Source: an uncultured Helicobacteraceae bacterium (GTDB taxonomy: Bacteria > Campylobacterota > Campylobacteria > Campylobacterales > UBA6016). Taken from it: a stretch of 25,410 nucleotides of DNA. Under the pieces are notes generated by a model. It saw only the letters and a list, made by a program, of their open reading frames with translations, made no database searches and was not told the DNA's origin. Below, piece by piece: positions 15,164 through 23,147 of the stretch; the stretch's first letter is position 1; each line of letters begins with the position of its first letter. The position numbers were made by a program, and so were the translations under genes. Location: assembly GCA_937973585.1 (NCBI GenBank), contig CALJKN010000054.1, forward strand, positions 1 through 25,410. The letters are read 5' to 3'.

Positions 15164-15838
15164 TTAGGAGTCTAAAAATCCTGATAGCATTTTTACCCCG
15201 TCAATCCCTTGTAAGGTTGATTCACATACCCTCTCCGGATGCGGCATAAGGCCGAATACGTTTTTTGTTTCGTTGCATATTCCTGCAATCGAATCGACGG
15301 AGCCGTTTAGATTAATTTCTAGTCCGCTTTCGTCACAATATTTCAAAAGAACTTGCCCGTTGTCATACATTTTTTTGAGTGTATCGGTATCTACGGTGTA
15401 GTTACCCTCGGCATGCGCTACCGGAACCGACAATATCTCATTTTTTTGTGCTAACTTCAAAAATCCGTTTTGATTTTCTATAACTTTCAGGTTTACAAAT
15501 TTACTGACAAAGTGAAGGTTTTCGTTTCTCTTCATGGCACCCGGTAGCAATCCAGACTCTAAAAGTATTTGAAAACCGTTGCATATTCCCAGAACCCTAC
15601 CGCCGTTTTTAGCAAACTTTGCAACCTCTTGCATTATCGGTGAGAATCTTGCTATTGCGCCGCTTCTGAGGTAATCACCATAGCTAAAACCGCCGGGAAC
15701 TATTACTGCATCGGTATTGACCGGTAGAGACGACTCTTTGTGCCAAACGATTTCAGCCTTGTAACCTAATTTTTCGACGGCGTATTTTGTATCTTGTTCA
15801 CAGTTTGTCCCCGGAAAAAAGAGTACGGCTACACTCAT
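15164..15838 (-). CDS. purQ: Phosphoribosylformylglycinamidine synthase, glutaminase subunit PurQ
   Basis: Class I glutamine amidotransferase that supplies ammonia for FGAR to FGAM conversion in purine synthesis. The 224 aa length is that of the small stand-alone subunit. Visible: GTNCEQDT (10-17), GGFSYGDYLRSGAIAR (49-64), nucleophile Cys86 in LGICNGFQ, and the His200/Glu202 pair in MPHPERV. The ATG overlaps the purS TGA (ATGA), typical of coupled translation. PurS plus a small PurQ implies the three-component enzyme with a separate small PurL encoded elsewhere. Confidence 0.97.
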   Translation of the reverse strand: MSVAVLFFPGTNCEQDTKYAVEKLGYKAEIVWHKESSLPVNTDAVIVPGGFSYGDYLRSGAIARFSPIMQEVAKFAKNGGRVLGICNGFQILLESGLLPGAMKRNENLHFVSKFVNLKVIENQNGFLKLAQKNEILSVPVAHAEGNYTVDTDTLKKMYDNGQVLLKYCDESGLEINLNGSVDSIAGICNETKNVFGLMPHPERVCESTLQGIDGVKMLSGFLDS

Positions 15839-16077
15839 TTTACAAGCTCAAAAACGTAGTTTTCGATAACGGTATTTGCAAGTAAAGTTTCGCACATTTT
15901 TTCAACTTCCGCTTTTGCTGTGGCCTCGTCTTTGGCGGTTAGCTCCAGTATAATCTGTTTTCCTACTCTAACCTCTTTTACATCGTTAAAACCCATTGTT
16001 GAGAGTGCGTGATGTACCGCTTTTCCTTGGGGATCCAGTACCCCTTCTTTCAGATAAACGTTTACTATGGCTTTCAA
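15835..16077 (-). CDS. purS: Phosphoribosylformylglycinamidine synthase subunit PurS
   Basis: Small structural subunit bridging PurQ and PurL in the FGAM synthase complex. The 80 aa product matches the family: (M)KAIVNVYLKEGVLDPQGKAV at the N-terminus and GFNDVKEVRVGKQIILEL in the middle, ending VIENYVFELVK. The start is TTG, with AGAGG five bases upstream; no ATG is available before the conserved first strand. It overlaps purQ by four bases. Confidence 0.95.
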   Translation of the reverse strand: MKAIVNVYLKEGVLDPQGKAVHHALSTMGFNDVKEVRVGKQIILELTAKDEATAKAEVEKMCETLLANTVIENYVFELVK

Positions 16078-16110
16078 AATATCCTCTCCTGTCTTTAATC
16101 TGCTGTCTTG

Positions 16111-16127
16111 GCCTACTTCGTTTAGGC
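16111..16127 (-). other. Small inverted repeat across the purC stop codon
   Basis: GCCTA and TAGGC arms separated by seven bases span the purC stop codon and the gap before purS. A five-pair stem is weak; it might mark the purC-purS junction in the transcript but may be chance. Confidence 0.2.
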
Positions 16128-16829
16128 TAATATTTTTTCTAGTACTTTTTCGTAACCTGCTTTAACCGAGCCCAAATCTTCTCTAAACCTGTCTTTGTCG
16201 AGTTTTTCGAGAGTCTCCTTGTCCCACAGTCTGCAGCTATCAGGGCTAATCTCGTCCGCCAAAAGTATTTTGCCGCTTCCGTCTTTGCCGAATTCAAGTT
16301 TGAAATCGACCAGAATCAACCCCTTTTCATCAAAGAATTTAAATAGCGCCTCATTGACTTTTCTGGCTTTCTCTTTTAAAATCTCCAAATCTTCTTTGGA
16401 TGCAAGCTCCATCATCAGAGCGTGTTCATCGTTGATTATCGGGTCACCCAAAGAGTCGTCTTTGTAGTAAAACTCTACAAGCGTAAACGGTAGTTTTTTG
16501 CCGTTTTCTATCCCTAGTCTTTTTGATAGACTCCCCGTCGCTATATTTCTGGCAACGACTTCGATCGGTATTATGGAGACTTTTTTTACCTCCATCTCGT
16601 TATCGGACAAAACACTAACCATATGGGTCTCTATTCCATTTTTCTCTAGTAGTTCAAAAAGTATTTTTGAGATTTTGCAGTTTAGAGCCCCTTTGCCGCT
16701 CTCGCTTCCTTTTTTTTGTGCATTAAAAGCGGTCAAATCATCTTTAAATTCAGATACTAAAATCTCAGGATTTTCCGTAGCAAAGAGTTTTTTCCCTTTC
16801 CCTTCGTATAGCAGTTCTTTTTTTTCCAT
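16122..16829 (-). CDS. purC: Phosphoribosylaminoimidazole-succinocarboxamide synthase PurC
   Basis: ATP-dependent joining of aspartate to CAIR to give SAICAR in purine synthesis. The 235 aa product is of usual length. Visible: LLYEGKGKKLFAT (6-18, nucleotide-binding loop), DDLTAFN, the IPIEVVARNIATGSL signature (about 87-101), LVDFKLEFG, and ADEISPDSCRLWD (about 190-202). A run GGGGGGA lies eight bases before the ATG as an unusually G-rich Shine-Dalgarno, itself overlapping the ctpA stop. It is separated from ctpA by 14 bases and from purS by 44. Confidence 0.97.
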   Translation of the reverse strand: MEKKELLYEGKGKKLFATENPEILVSEFKDDLTAFNAQKKGSESGKGALNCKISKILFELLEKNGIETHMVSVLSDNEMEVKKVSIIPIEVVARNIATGSLSKRLGIENGKKLPFTLVEFYYKDDSLGDPIINDEHALMMELASKEDLEILKEKARKVNEALFKFFDEKGLILVDFKLEFGKDGSGKILLADEISPDSCRLWDKETLEKLDKDRFREDLGSVKAGYEKVLEKILA

Positions 16830-16843
16830 TTAGTTATTCCCCC

Positions 16844-18178
16844 CTACTTGTTTGTTATTATTAGAGCTTTTACGATTCCAAGCGCTGTTTGAAGCTGTAA
16901 ATCTTTTGCCATGTTTTCATCGGACAAAGCCTCCTCTTTTTTGCTCTTAACCGCTTTTTCGCCACCCTGAGGCTTCTCTACCGGTTTCTCTTTTTCGAGT
17001 TTTTCTAGTTCGCCTTGGAGATGTTGTTTTAGGTCTGCTTCTTTGACGTTGTATCCCTCTTCGGTACTCTCTTTTATTGCCGCAGCCACAACCGGAACAT
17101 CCGGTGTGACACCTACCGCCTGTATGGTTCTGCCGCTAGGGAGATAGTATCTGGCTATCGTTAGTCTGATAGCATCTGTTTTGTCTATCGGTAAAACAAC
17201 CTGCACGCTCCCTTTGCCGAAACTTTTTTCGCCGACTATGACGGCTCTTTTGTTATCCTGTAGGCTTCCGCTCACGATTTCGCTTGCCGATGCACTCCCG
17301 CCGTTTATCAAGACTGTCATTGGGACGTTTTTGTAAGGGGCGTTTCCGCTTGCATTGTATACTATGTTTTCGTCTGCTACCCTGCCTCTTTGGGATACTA
17401 TAATTCCTTTTTCTACAAACAAATCGGATAGTCCGACCGCTTGATCCAGAAGTCCGCCCGGATTGTTTCTAAGGTCTAATACTATCCCTTTTGGATTTTT
17501 GATTTTCTCCAGCTCTTTTCTGACCGAATCGACCACTTTTTTATCAAACGATGTTACCCTGATATATGCCACGTCGCCGTCTAGCTTTTTGCCGTAGACC
17601 GACTGTACATTTATGATGTCTCTTACAATCCCCACTTTAAACGGTTTTGATTCAGATTTTCTGACTATCGTCAGATCTATTTTTGTCTTCGGTTTGCCTC
17701 TCATCAGATTAACCGCTTCGTCGATTGTCATATTGATTGTAGATTTTTCGTTTATCTTTAGAATGATATCTCCGGATTGAATCCCTGCTTTATACGCAGG
17801 TGTTCCCTCTATCGGAGCTATAACGGTTAGGGCTCCGTTTTTCATCCCGACCGTAATGCCTAGACCGCCGAACTCACCTTCTGTTTCGACTTTTAAGTCT
17901 TTATACTGCTTCTCATCCAGATAACCGGAGTGGGCATCGAGATTTGTGAGTAGCCCTTGTAGTGATTTTTTGACGATATCCTCTAGGCTAAGCTCGTCCA
18001 CATAGTATTTTTGAATCGTCCCCACTACTTTTGTGAATTTTGCAAAGGAGGCAAGCTTTGTATCTCCGGAGCCGTCTGCCGAGTTTGGTTGCACGGCCTG
18101 CAATGTAGTATTGTATAAAAAAAGACCGGCTACGATAGCGCTAAATGCACCGAGAGCTATAAATTTTTTATTTTTCAC
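16844..18178 (-). CDS. ctpA: Carboxyl-terminal processing protease (S41 family)
   Basis: Periplasmic serine protease with a Ser-Lys dyad that trims or degrades envelope proteins. The 444 aa product has an N-terminal membrane anchor or signal peptide (about 5-27), a PDZ domain (about 95-180, GGLGITV...AGIQSGDIILKIN), and the protease core: LRNNPGGLL (236-244), nucleophile Ser297 in GGSASASE, general base Lys322 in SFGKGSVQ. The C-terminal tail (about 390-430) is Lys/Glu-rich. The start is GTG; the AAGGGA before it is about 10-11 bases away. It is the first gene of the six-gene minus-strand run. Confidence 0.94.
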   Translation of the reverse strand: MKNKKFIALGAFSAIVAGLFLYNTTLQAVQPNSADGSGDTKLASFAKFTKVVGTIQKYYVDELSLEDIVKKSLQGLLTNLDAHSGYLDEKQYKDLKVETEGEFGGLGITVGMKNGALTVIAPIEGTPAYKAGIQSGDIILKINEKSTINMTIDEAVNLMRGKPKTKIDLTIVRKSESKPFKVGIVRDIINVQSVYGKKLDGDVAYIRVTSFDKKVVDSVRKELEKIKNPKGIVLDLRNNPGGLLDQAVGLSDLFVEKGIIVSQRGRVADENIVYNASGNAPYKNVPMTVLINGGSASASEIVSGSLQDNKRAVIVGEKSFGKGSVQVVLPIDKTDAIRLTIARYYLPSGRTIQAVGVTPDVPVVAAAIKESTEEGYNVKEADLKQHLQGELEKLEKEKPVEKPQGGEKAVKSKKEEALSDENMAKDLQLQTALGIVKALIITNK

Positions 18179-18195
18179 GTTATTTTTATCCCTTG

Positions 18196-18206
18196 ATTAT
18201 CGTATA
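18196..18206 (-). promoter_or_regulatory. Candidate -10 region of the ctpA-pur-plsC run
   Basis: The minus strand reads TATACGATAAT, giving two overlapping -10 candidates (TATACG and GATAAT) 17-28 bases before the ctpA GTG. No strong -35 box. The same 167-base gap carries the clpB promoter on the other strand. Confidence 0.3.
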
Positions 18207-18276
18207 AAACAAGCCCAAAATCATACACTTTTTTCCCTTTTTATTCTGTTGTTTTTTAAAAATAAAAATGACAATA

Positions 18277-18297
18277 CTTGACAATACCACACTCAAA
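18277..18297 (+). promoter_or_regulatory. HAIR-like HspR operator upstream of clpB
   Basis: CTTGACA-N7-ACTCAAA matches the HspR-associated inverted repeat CTTGAGT-N7-ACTCAAG at 11 of 14 arm positions, with the exact spacer of seven. It covers the -35 box of the clpB promoter, where a bound repressor would block RNA polymerase. HspR control of clpB is known in Campylobacter and Helicobacter; use of this site here is inference. Confidence 0.6.
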
Positions 18298-18307
18298 GTT
18301 GTAAAAT
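18278..18307 (+). promoter_or_regulatory. Sigma-70 type promoter of clpB
   Basis: TTGACA (18278-18283) and TAAAAT (18302-18307) are 18 bases apart. The -35 box is perfect and the -10 box has one mismatch, by far the best promoter in the window. Transcription would start about 30 bases before the clpB ATG. Confidence 0.65.
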
Positions 18308-18345
18308 TTTTAATGCATAGCACATAAACTATTAGGAGATAAATT

Positions 18346-20922
18346 ATGAACCTATTTGAAAAATTAACTAACCAAATGCAAACAGCTATCGAAGCGGCTC
18401 TGAGTCTGGCTTTGCACTCTAAAAATCAAGAGGTTGAGCCTTTGCACGTAGTATGGGGACTTGTGACCAACTCTGACTCGGCGTTAAATCAAGCTCTAAA
18501 CAGAGCCTCTGCCGATAAAGCCGCTTTGGAGCTTGAGCTAAAAAGCGGTGTGGAGAAATTTCCAAAAGTATCAACAGTTTCAAAAGAGAACATAAAAGTA
18601 TCTAAAAGCTTATATAGAACGTTGGAGAACGCCGACGGCCTCTCGGTTAAAAACGGTGACAACTTTATCGCACTCGATACATGGATCATCGCAAATATGA
18701 ATGAACCGTTTTTCAAAGAGAGTGTCGGAAAATATATAGACTTGATGGAGCTTAGAAAAAACCTCGAAGCTGCCCGTGCCGGCAGAAAGATCGATTCGCA
18801 AACAGCAGACGAGAAGCTAGAGTCACTCTCTAAATATGGCATTGATTTGACTCAAAAAGCTTTGGAAGGGAAATTGGATCCGGTAATCGGTAGAGATGAG
18901 GAGGTTAGCAGAACTATGCAGATTCTCATTCGAAAATCAAAAAATAACCCGATACTTCTCGGTGAGCCAGGTGTTGGGAAAACCGCTATAGTTGAGGGAT
19001 TGGCGCAGAGAATAGTAAACAAAGATGTCCCTTTGAGCCTTCAGAATAAAAAGCTGATTGCGCTTGATATGGGCAGTATGATTGCAGGGGCAAAATATAG
19101 GGGTGAGTTTGAGGATAGGCTAAAGGCGGTCATCGAAGAGGTGCAAAAAGATAAAAATATAATATTGTTTATAGATGAGATACATACTATTATCGGAGCA
19201 GGGGCAAGCGAGGGCTCTATGGATGCAGCCAACCTGCTAAAACCGGCTTTGGCAAGGGGTGAGCTAAGAACCATAGGAGCCACAACCCTAAAAGAATATA
19301 GAAAGTACTTTGAAAAAGATGCCGCAATGCAAAGACGTTTTCAGCCAGTCACGGTAGCAGAACCAGGGCAAAATGAGGCAATCTCTATAATGAGGGGAAT
19401 TAAAGACTCGCTAGAGGCTCACCATAATATTACTATTCAAGATAGCGCTTTAGTGGCCGCAGTGAAACTATCCGGCAGATACATAACCGATAGGTTCCTG
19501 CCCGACAAGGCGATAGACCTGATAGATGAAGCGGCTGCAGGGTTAAAAATGCAGATAGAATCTGAACCGGCTGAGCTTGATAAGGCAAAAAGGGAGATTT
19601 CTAGGCTGAATGTGGAAAAAGAGGCTTTAAAGTTAGAAAAGTTGGAAAAAAACGATATTAGATTAAGGGAACTTGAAAAAGAGCTAGCCGATTTGGAAGA
19701 GCAAAAAAGGGTGTTGGAGGGAAAATTTGAGGATGAGAAAAATGTTTTCGGAGATATAGCCAAAACAAAAGCAAAAATAGAGGAGGCAAAGAGGGAGGCT
19801 GAAAACGCTAAGAGAGATGCCAACTTCAATAAAGCGGCGGAAATTGAGTACGGAAAAATTCCCGCTCTGCAAAAAGAGCTTGAGGATTTGGAGGGGCGAT
19901 GGAGAAAAATGGAAGAGGGGGGCGTACTTCTCAAAAACAGCGTAGACGAGGAGTCTGTAGCCGCAATAATCTCTAAATGGACCGGAATACCGATAAATAA
20001 AATGCTCCAAACGGAAAAAGAGAAGGTGCTCCATATTGAAGATACCCTAAAAAAAGAGGTAATCGGTCAAGAAAATGCTGTCCGTGCAGTAGCTAGGGCA
20101 ATCAAGCGAAACAAAGCCGGGCTTTCCGACATATCAAGACCCATAGGGAGCTTCCTATTTTTGGGGCCTACCGGGGTAGGGAAAACCGAGACTGCAAAAA
20201 GTTTGGCCAGATTTTTGTTTGATTCGGAAAAATCTATGATACGGCTAGATATGAGCGAATACATGGAAAAACATGCCGCCTCCAGACTAGTCGGAGCACC
20301 TCCTGGGTATGTCGGGTACGAAGAGGGCGGACAGTTGACGGAGGCGGTAAGAAGAAGGCCGTATAGTGTTATATTGTTTGATGAGATAGAGAAGGCTCAT
20401 CCCGATGTATTTAATATGCTCCTGCAGGTGCTAGACGACGGTAGGCTGACCGATAACAAGGGGGTTACGATTGATTTTAAAAATACTATTATTATCCTTA
20501 CCTCCAATATCGCTTCGGCAGAGATTATGGGTATTGCAAATGAAAACGAGAGAGAAGCAGCCGTATGGGAGGAGCTCAAAAAACGTTTTAGACCTGAGTT
20601 TTTAAATAGGTTGGACGATGTAGTGGTATTTAACCCTCTAGGAATCTCGCAAATTACAAAAATTGTTGACAATATGCTCGGTGCGATTCAGAACAAACTA
20701 AAAGAGAGAGATATTACCGTAGAGCTATCTGCCGAGGCCAAACAGTTTGTTGCAAATGCCGGCTTTGATCCTAGTTACGGTGCTAGGCCGCTTAAAAGAG
20801 CCCTGTATGATATAGTGGAAGACTCTTTGGCGGAACTAATATTGGAGGACAGGCTCAAAGAGGGGGATAGTGTTATGTTTGATGTAGAAAACGGAAATAT
20901 TGAGGCAAAAGTTTTGAAATAA
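18346..20922 (+). CDS. clpB: ATP-dependent protein disaggregase ClpB
   Basis: Hexameric AAA+ chaperone that, with DnaK, extracts polypeptides from heat-induced aggregates. The 858 aa product has the full layout: Clp N-domain (about 1-145), first AAA+ module with Walker A GEPGVGKT (206-213), a Glu/Lys/Arg-rich coiled-coil middle domain (about 400-530) that separates ClpB from ClpA, and the second module with Walker A GPTGVGKT (607-614), LFDEIEKAHPDVFN, and a C-terminal D2-small domain (GARPLKRALYD). AGGAG lies eight bases upstream of the ATG. A strong promoter with an HspR-like site precedes it. It is monocistronic or reads weakly into rpmH, which has its own promoter. Confidence 0.98.
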   Translation: MNLFEKLTNQMQTAIEAALSLALHSKNQEVEPLHVVWGLVTNSDSALNQALNRASADKAALELELKSGVEKFPKVSTVSKENIKVSKSLYRTLENADGLSVKNGDNFIALDTWIIANMNEPFFKESVGKYIDLMELRKNLEAARAGRKIDSQTADEKLESLSKYGIDLTQKALEGKLDPVIGRDEEVSRTMQILIRKSKNNPILLGEPGVGKTAIVEGLAQRIVNKDVPLSLQNKKLIALDMGSMIAGAKYRGEFEDRLKAVIEEVQKDKNIILFIDEIHTIIGAGASEGSMDAANLLKPALARGELRTIGATTLKEYRKYFEKDAAMQRRFQPVTVAEPGQNEAISIMRGIKDSLEAHHNITIQDSALVAAVKLSGRYITDRFLPDKAIDLIDEAAAGLKMQIESEPAELDKAKREISRLNVEKEALKLEKLEKNDIRLRELEKELADLEEQKRVLEGKFEDEKNVFGDIAKTKAKIEEAKREAENAKRDANFNKAAEIEYGKIPALQKELEDLEGRWRKMEEGGVLLKNSVDEESVAAIISKWTGIPINKMLQTEKEKVLHIEDTLKKEVIGQENAVRAVARAIKRNKAGLSDISRPIGSFLFLGPTGVGKTETAKSLARFLFDSEKSMIRLDMSEYMEKHAASRLVGAPPGYVGYEEGGQLTEAVRRRPYSVILFDEIEKAHPDVFNMLLQVLDDGRLTDNKGVTIDFKNTIIILTSNIASAEIMGIANENEREAAVWEELKKRFRPEFLNRLDDVVVFNPLGISQITKIVDNMLGAIQNKLKERDITVELSAEAKQFVANAGFDPSYGARPLKRALYDIVEDSLAELILEDRLKEGDSVMFDVENGNIEAKVLK

Positions 20923-20956
20923 AAACAGCTTTTTACGGTTTTAAGTAAACGTCAAA

Positions 20957-20962
20957 TATAAT
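20957..20962 (+). promoter_or_regulatory. -10 box for the rpmH-rnpA-yidC-jag-mnmE run
   Basis: A perfect TATAAT in the 80-base gap after clpB, giving a leader of about 35 bases before the rpmH GTG. A recognisable -35 box is lacking. The upstream gene's stop and this box make a separate transcript likely. Confidence 0.5.
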
Positions 20963-21002
20963 TTCGCCCTTAAATTTAATTTTTTAGTAGCAAGGTATAA
21001 AA

Positions 21003-21137
21003 GTGAAAAGAACGTATCAACCAAGTAAAATTGCAAGAAAAAGAACACACGGTTTTAGAGCTAGAATGGCGACAAAAAACGGTAGAAAAGTAATTGCTAG
21101 AAGAAGAGCAAAAGGTAGAGCAAGGCTAAGCGTATAA
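21003..21137 (+). CDS. rpmH: 50S ribosomal protein L34
   Basis: Small basic protein of the large ribosomal subunit. The 44 aa product is plainly L34: KRTYQPSKIARKRTHGFRAR, then MATKNGRKVIARRRAKGRARL. The start is GTG, seven bases after an AAGG. Arginines are nearly all AGA, as expected of a highly expressed gene here. Its stop overlaps the probable rnpA start. Confidence 0.97.
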   Translation: MKRTYQPSKIARKRTHGFRARMATKNGRKVIARRRAKGRARLSV

Positions 21138-21481
21138 AAATTTTCAGTCATATAAAAGACGCTAAACTTTTTAACGACGTTTATAAAAAGGCAAAATCCT
21201 ATCATTCGGACAGCGTGATACTTATGCACATGCCCTCAAAAGATAAAATGGTAGGATATGCCGTTTCAAAAAAAATACAGACGGCGGTAAGCAGAAACAA
21301 GATAAAACGTAGGCTCAGGGTCGCTTTTAGAGGGGAGGAGCGTTTTTTAAAAAACGGTCTTTACTTGCTTGTCGCAAAGCAAAACTCCACTCTGCTCCCT
21401 TTTTCTAAAATCTGTGAAGATATCAAAAAAACTTTGCTTATGTTTTATGCCGCTGACGGAACGGTTCATAGTACACATTGA
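21134..21481 (+). CDS. rnpA: Ribonuclease P protein component RnpA (non-standard start codon)
   Basis: Protein cofactor that helps the RNase P RNA bind and cut pre-tRNA 5' leaders. The core is clear: VGYAVSKKIQTAVSRNKIKRRLRVAFR matches the RNR signature region. The N-terminal strand expected before it (DAKLFNDVYKKAKSYHSD) is encoded upstream of the first usual start (GTG at 21215), back to about 21134, and there is no ATG, GTG or TTG in that stretch. ATA at 21134-21136 overlaps the rpmH TAA and lies eight bases after AAGG (21122-21125); ATT at 21140 is the alternative. With the ATA start the product is 115 aa, a normal RnpA length; a start at 21215 would give 88 aa lacking the first strand and helix. 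Confidence 0.85.
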   Translation: MKIFSHIKDAKLFNDVYKKAKSYHSDSVILMHMPSKDKMVGYAVSKKIQTAVSRNKIKRRLRVAFRGEERFLKNGLYLLVAKQNSTLLPFSKICEDIKKTLLMFYAADGTVHSTH

Positions 21482-21563
21482 ACAATTCTAGGAGTATTGC
21501 CGCTTTACAAGCCGATCTGTGTAATCTAAGTACGGTTTAATAATCTTTCAAGGTAGTTTAGTA

Positions 21564-23147
21564 ATGCTCGAAAAACTCTCTCCAACAAAAAGACTCGTCC
21601 TTGCCACTGCCTTATCGGCTGTTTTTTTTATAGCCTATGAAGTATTCGTAGCCAGTAAGTTTAGGCCGGAGCACAATGTGACCGCTGCTCAAGCAGTTGG
21701 GCAAAAACAACCGCAAACTTCAACAACCGAAGTTCAACATACAACGATTGCAAAATCCGATACAAACGTTTCAACAATCGGTACGGCCGATATAATCGCA
21801 AAAGTAAAACTAAAAGAGTCGGAACTCTCTATCGGAAAAGACGGCACTATCGTCCAGACCGTTATGGAAGGAGATAAGTTTAAAGACGAAAACGGAAAGC
21901 ATATACAGCTTTTCGCTTCACTCAAAACAAAACCTCTAAGTCTTAAATTTTCCGATAAAGGGACAGAGGAGGCTGCCGCAAAAGCACCGTACAAAGCCTC
22001 GTCCGCTAGCGTAGATGCCTCAAATACACCCTCAACACTTGTGTTGACGCAAGAGCTTGGTGATATGAATATAACAAAAGAGCTAAAGTTCAATCCAAAC
22101 GGCTCTTATAATATTAAAATCACAACCTCAAAAGATATACCGTTTTTCGTTACGACAGGGTTTAGGCCTGATGTAATAGCTGATAGTTTTGCATTTAAAG
22201 GCGCACTGTTTATACAGTCGGACGATACCGTAAAAACAGTAGAAGACGGCGAGATAAAAGCTGATGAAGCACTATCCGGTATTAATGCCGTCGCTACTGT
22301 CGATAGATATTATTCATCTGTTTTATATAACCTCAAGTCGCCTTTGGCGGTAACAGTAGTTGCCGATATACATCAGAATCCGACACCATATATAGAGGCT
22401 AGAAAGCAGATAGAGCTTGGCGGATATATTGGGCCAAAATATGTCGAGACCTTAAAAAGCATAGACCAAAGATTGGCCGGTGTAGTAGAGTATGGCTTTT
22501 TTACATTTCTCGCAAAACCACTTTTTGTTGGACTTGAATTTATTGAAGACCATGTAGGCAACTGGGGTTGGGCGATTGTTATAATAACGATTTTGATTAG
22601 AATCGTTCTTTTCCCGCTTACATTTAAAGGGATGGTCTCTATGGCCAAATTGAAAGATTTGGCCCCAAAACTGACTGAACTAAGAGAGAAATACAAAGGT
22701 GATCCACAAAAACTGAACATTCATATGATGGATTTGTATAAAAAGCACGGTGCTAACCCTCTTGGCGGGTGTCTGCCGCTACTGCTTCAAATTCCGGTAT
22801 TTTTTGCAATCTATAGGGTTTTGTTGAATGCTATAGAGCTAAAAGGTGCCCCTTGGATACTATGGATAACAGACTTATCGCTTATGGACAAATACTATGT
22901 CCTACCGATCTTGATGGGTGCAACTATGTTTTTACAACAAAAAATTACGCCTACAAATTTTACTGATCCGATGCAGGAGAAGATATTTAAATATCTGCCG
23001 CTTGTATTTACATTTTTCTTCCTTGCGTTTCCGGCAGGCCTCACACTATACTGGTTTGTCAATAACGTTTTGTCAATTGCACAACAATACGCAGTTAACA
23101 GACTACTAGAGAAACAAAAAGCCGACAGGAAAGAGCACCATGGTTAA
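21564..23147 (+). CDS. yidC: Membrane protein insertase YidC
   Basis: Inserts and folds membrane proteins, alone or with SecYEG. The 527 aa product has the Gram-negative layout: a first helix (about 11-29), a large periplasmic domain (about 35-300), and the five-helix insertase core from about 310 on, with the conserved Arg346 in ILIRIVLFPL, LPLLLQIPVFFAIYRVL, and LTLYWFVNNVLSIAQQY. The tail is short and basic (KQKADRKEHHG). The ATG is preceded by AAGG about ten bases upstream. It overlaps jag by 8 bases. No yidD lies between it and rnpA, though that gene occupies this slot in Campylobacter. Confidence 0.97.
   Translation: MLEKLSPTKRLVLATALSAVFFIAYEVFVASKFRPEHNVTAAQAVGQKQPQTSTTEVQHTTIAKSDTNVSTIGTADIIAKVKLKESELSIGKDGTIVQTVMEGDKFKDENGKHIQLFASLKTKPLSLKFSDKGTEEAAAKAPYKASSASVDASNTPSTLVLTQELGDMNITKELKFNPNGSYNIKITTSKDIPFFVTTGFRPDVIADSFAFKGALFIQSDDTVKTVEDGEIKADEALSGINAVATVDRYYSSVLYNLKSPLAVTVVADIHQNPTPYIEARKQIELGGYIGPKYVETLKSIDQRLAGVVEYGFFTFLAKPLFVGLEFIEDHVGNWGWAIVIITILIRIVLFPLTFKGMVSMAKLKDLAPKLTELREKYKGDPQKLNIHMMDLYKKHGANPLGGCLPLLLQIPVFFAIYRVLLNAIELKGAPWILWITDLSLMDKYYVLPILMGATMFLQQKITPTNFTDPMQEKIFKYLPLVFTFFFLAFPAGLTLYWFVNNVLSIAQQYAVNRLLEKQKADRKEHHG

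Noticed and set aside
16839..16844. G6 run (minus strand) between ctpA and purC as a phase-variable switch
   Set aside because: Six bases is short for slippage, and the run serves as the purC Shine-Dalgarno; noted in the gene entry only.
19437..19934. 165-codon Ser/Phe-rich frame antisense to clpB
   Set aside because: It mirrors the Glu/Lys-rich coiled coil of ClpB; composition alone explains it.
21120..21145. -1 ribosomal frameshift from rpmH into rnpA
   Set aside because: The frames are related by -1, but no slippery heptamer is seen before the rpmH stop, and a separate start with good Shine-Dalgarno spacing explains the arrangement more simply.
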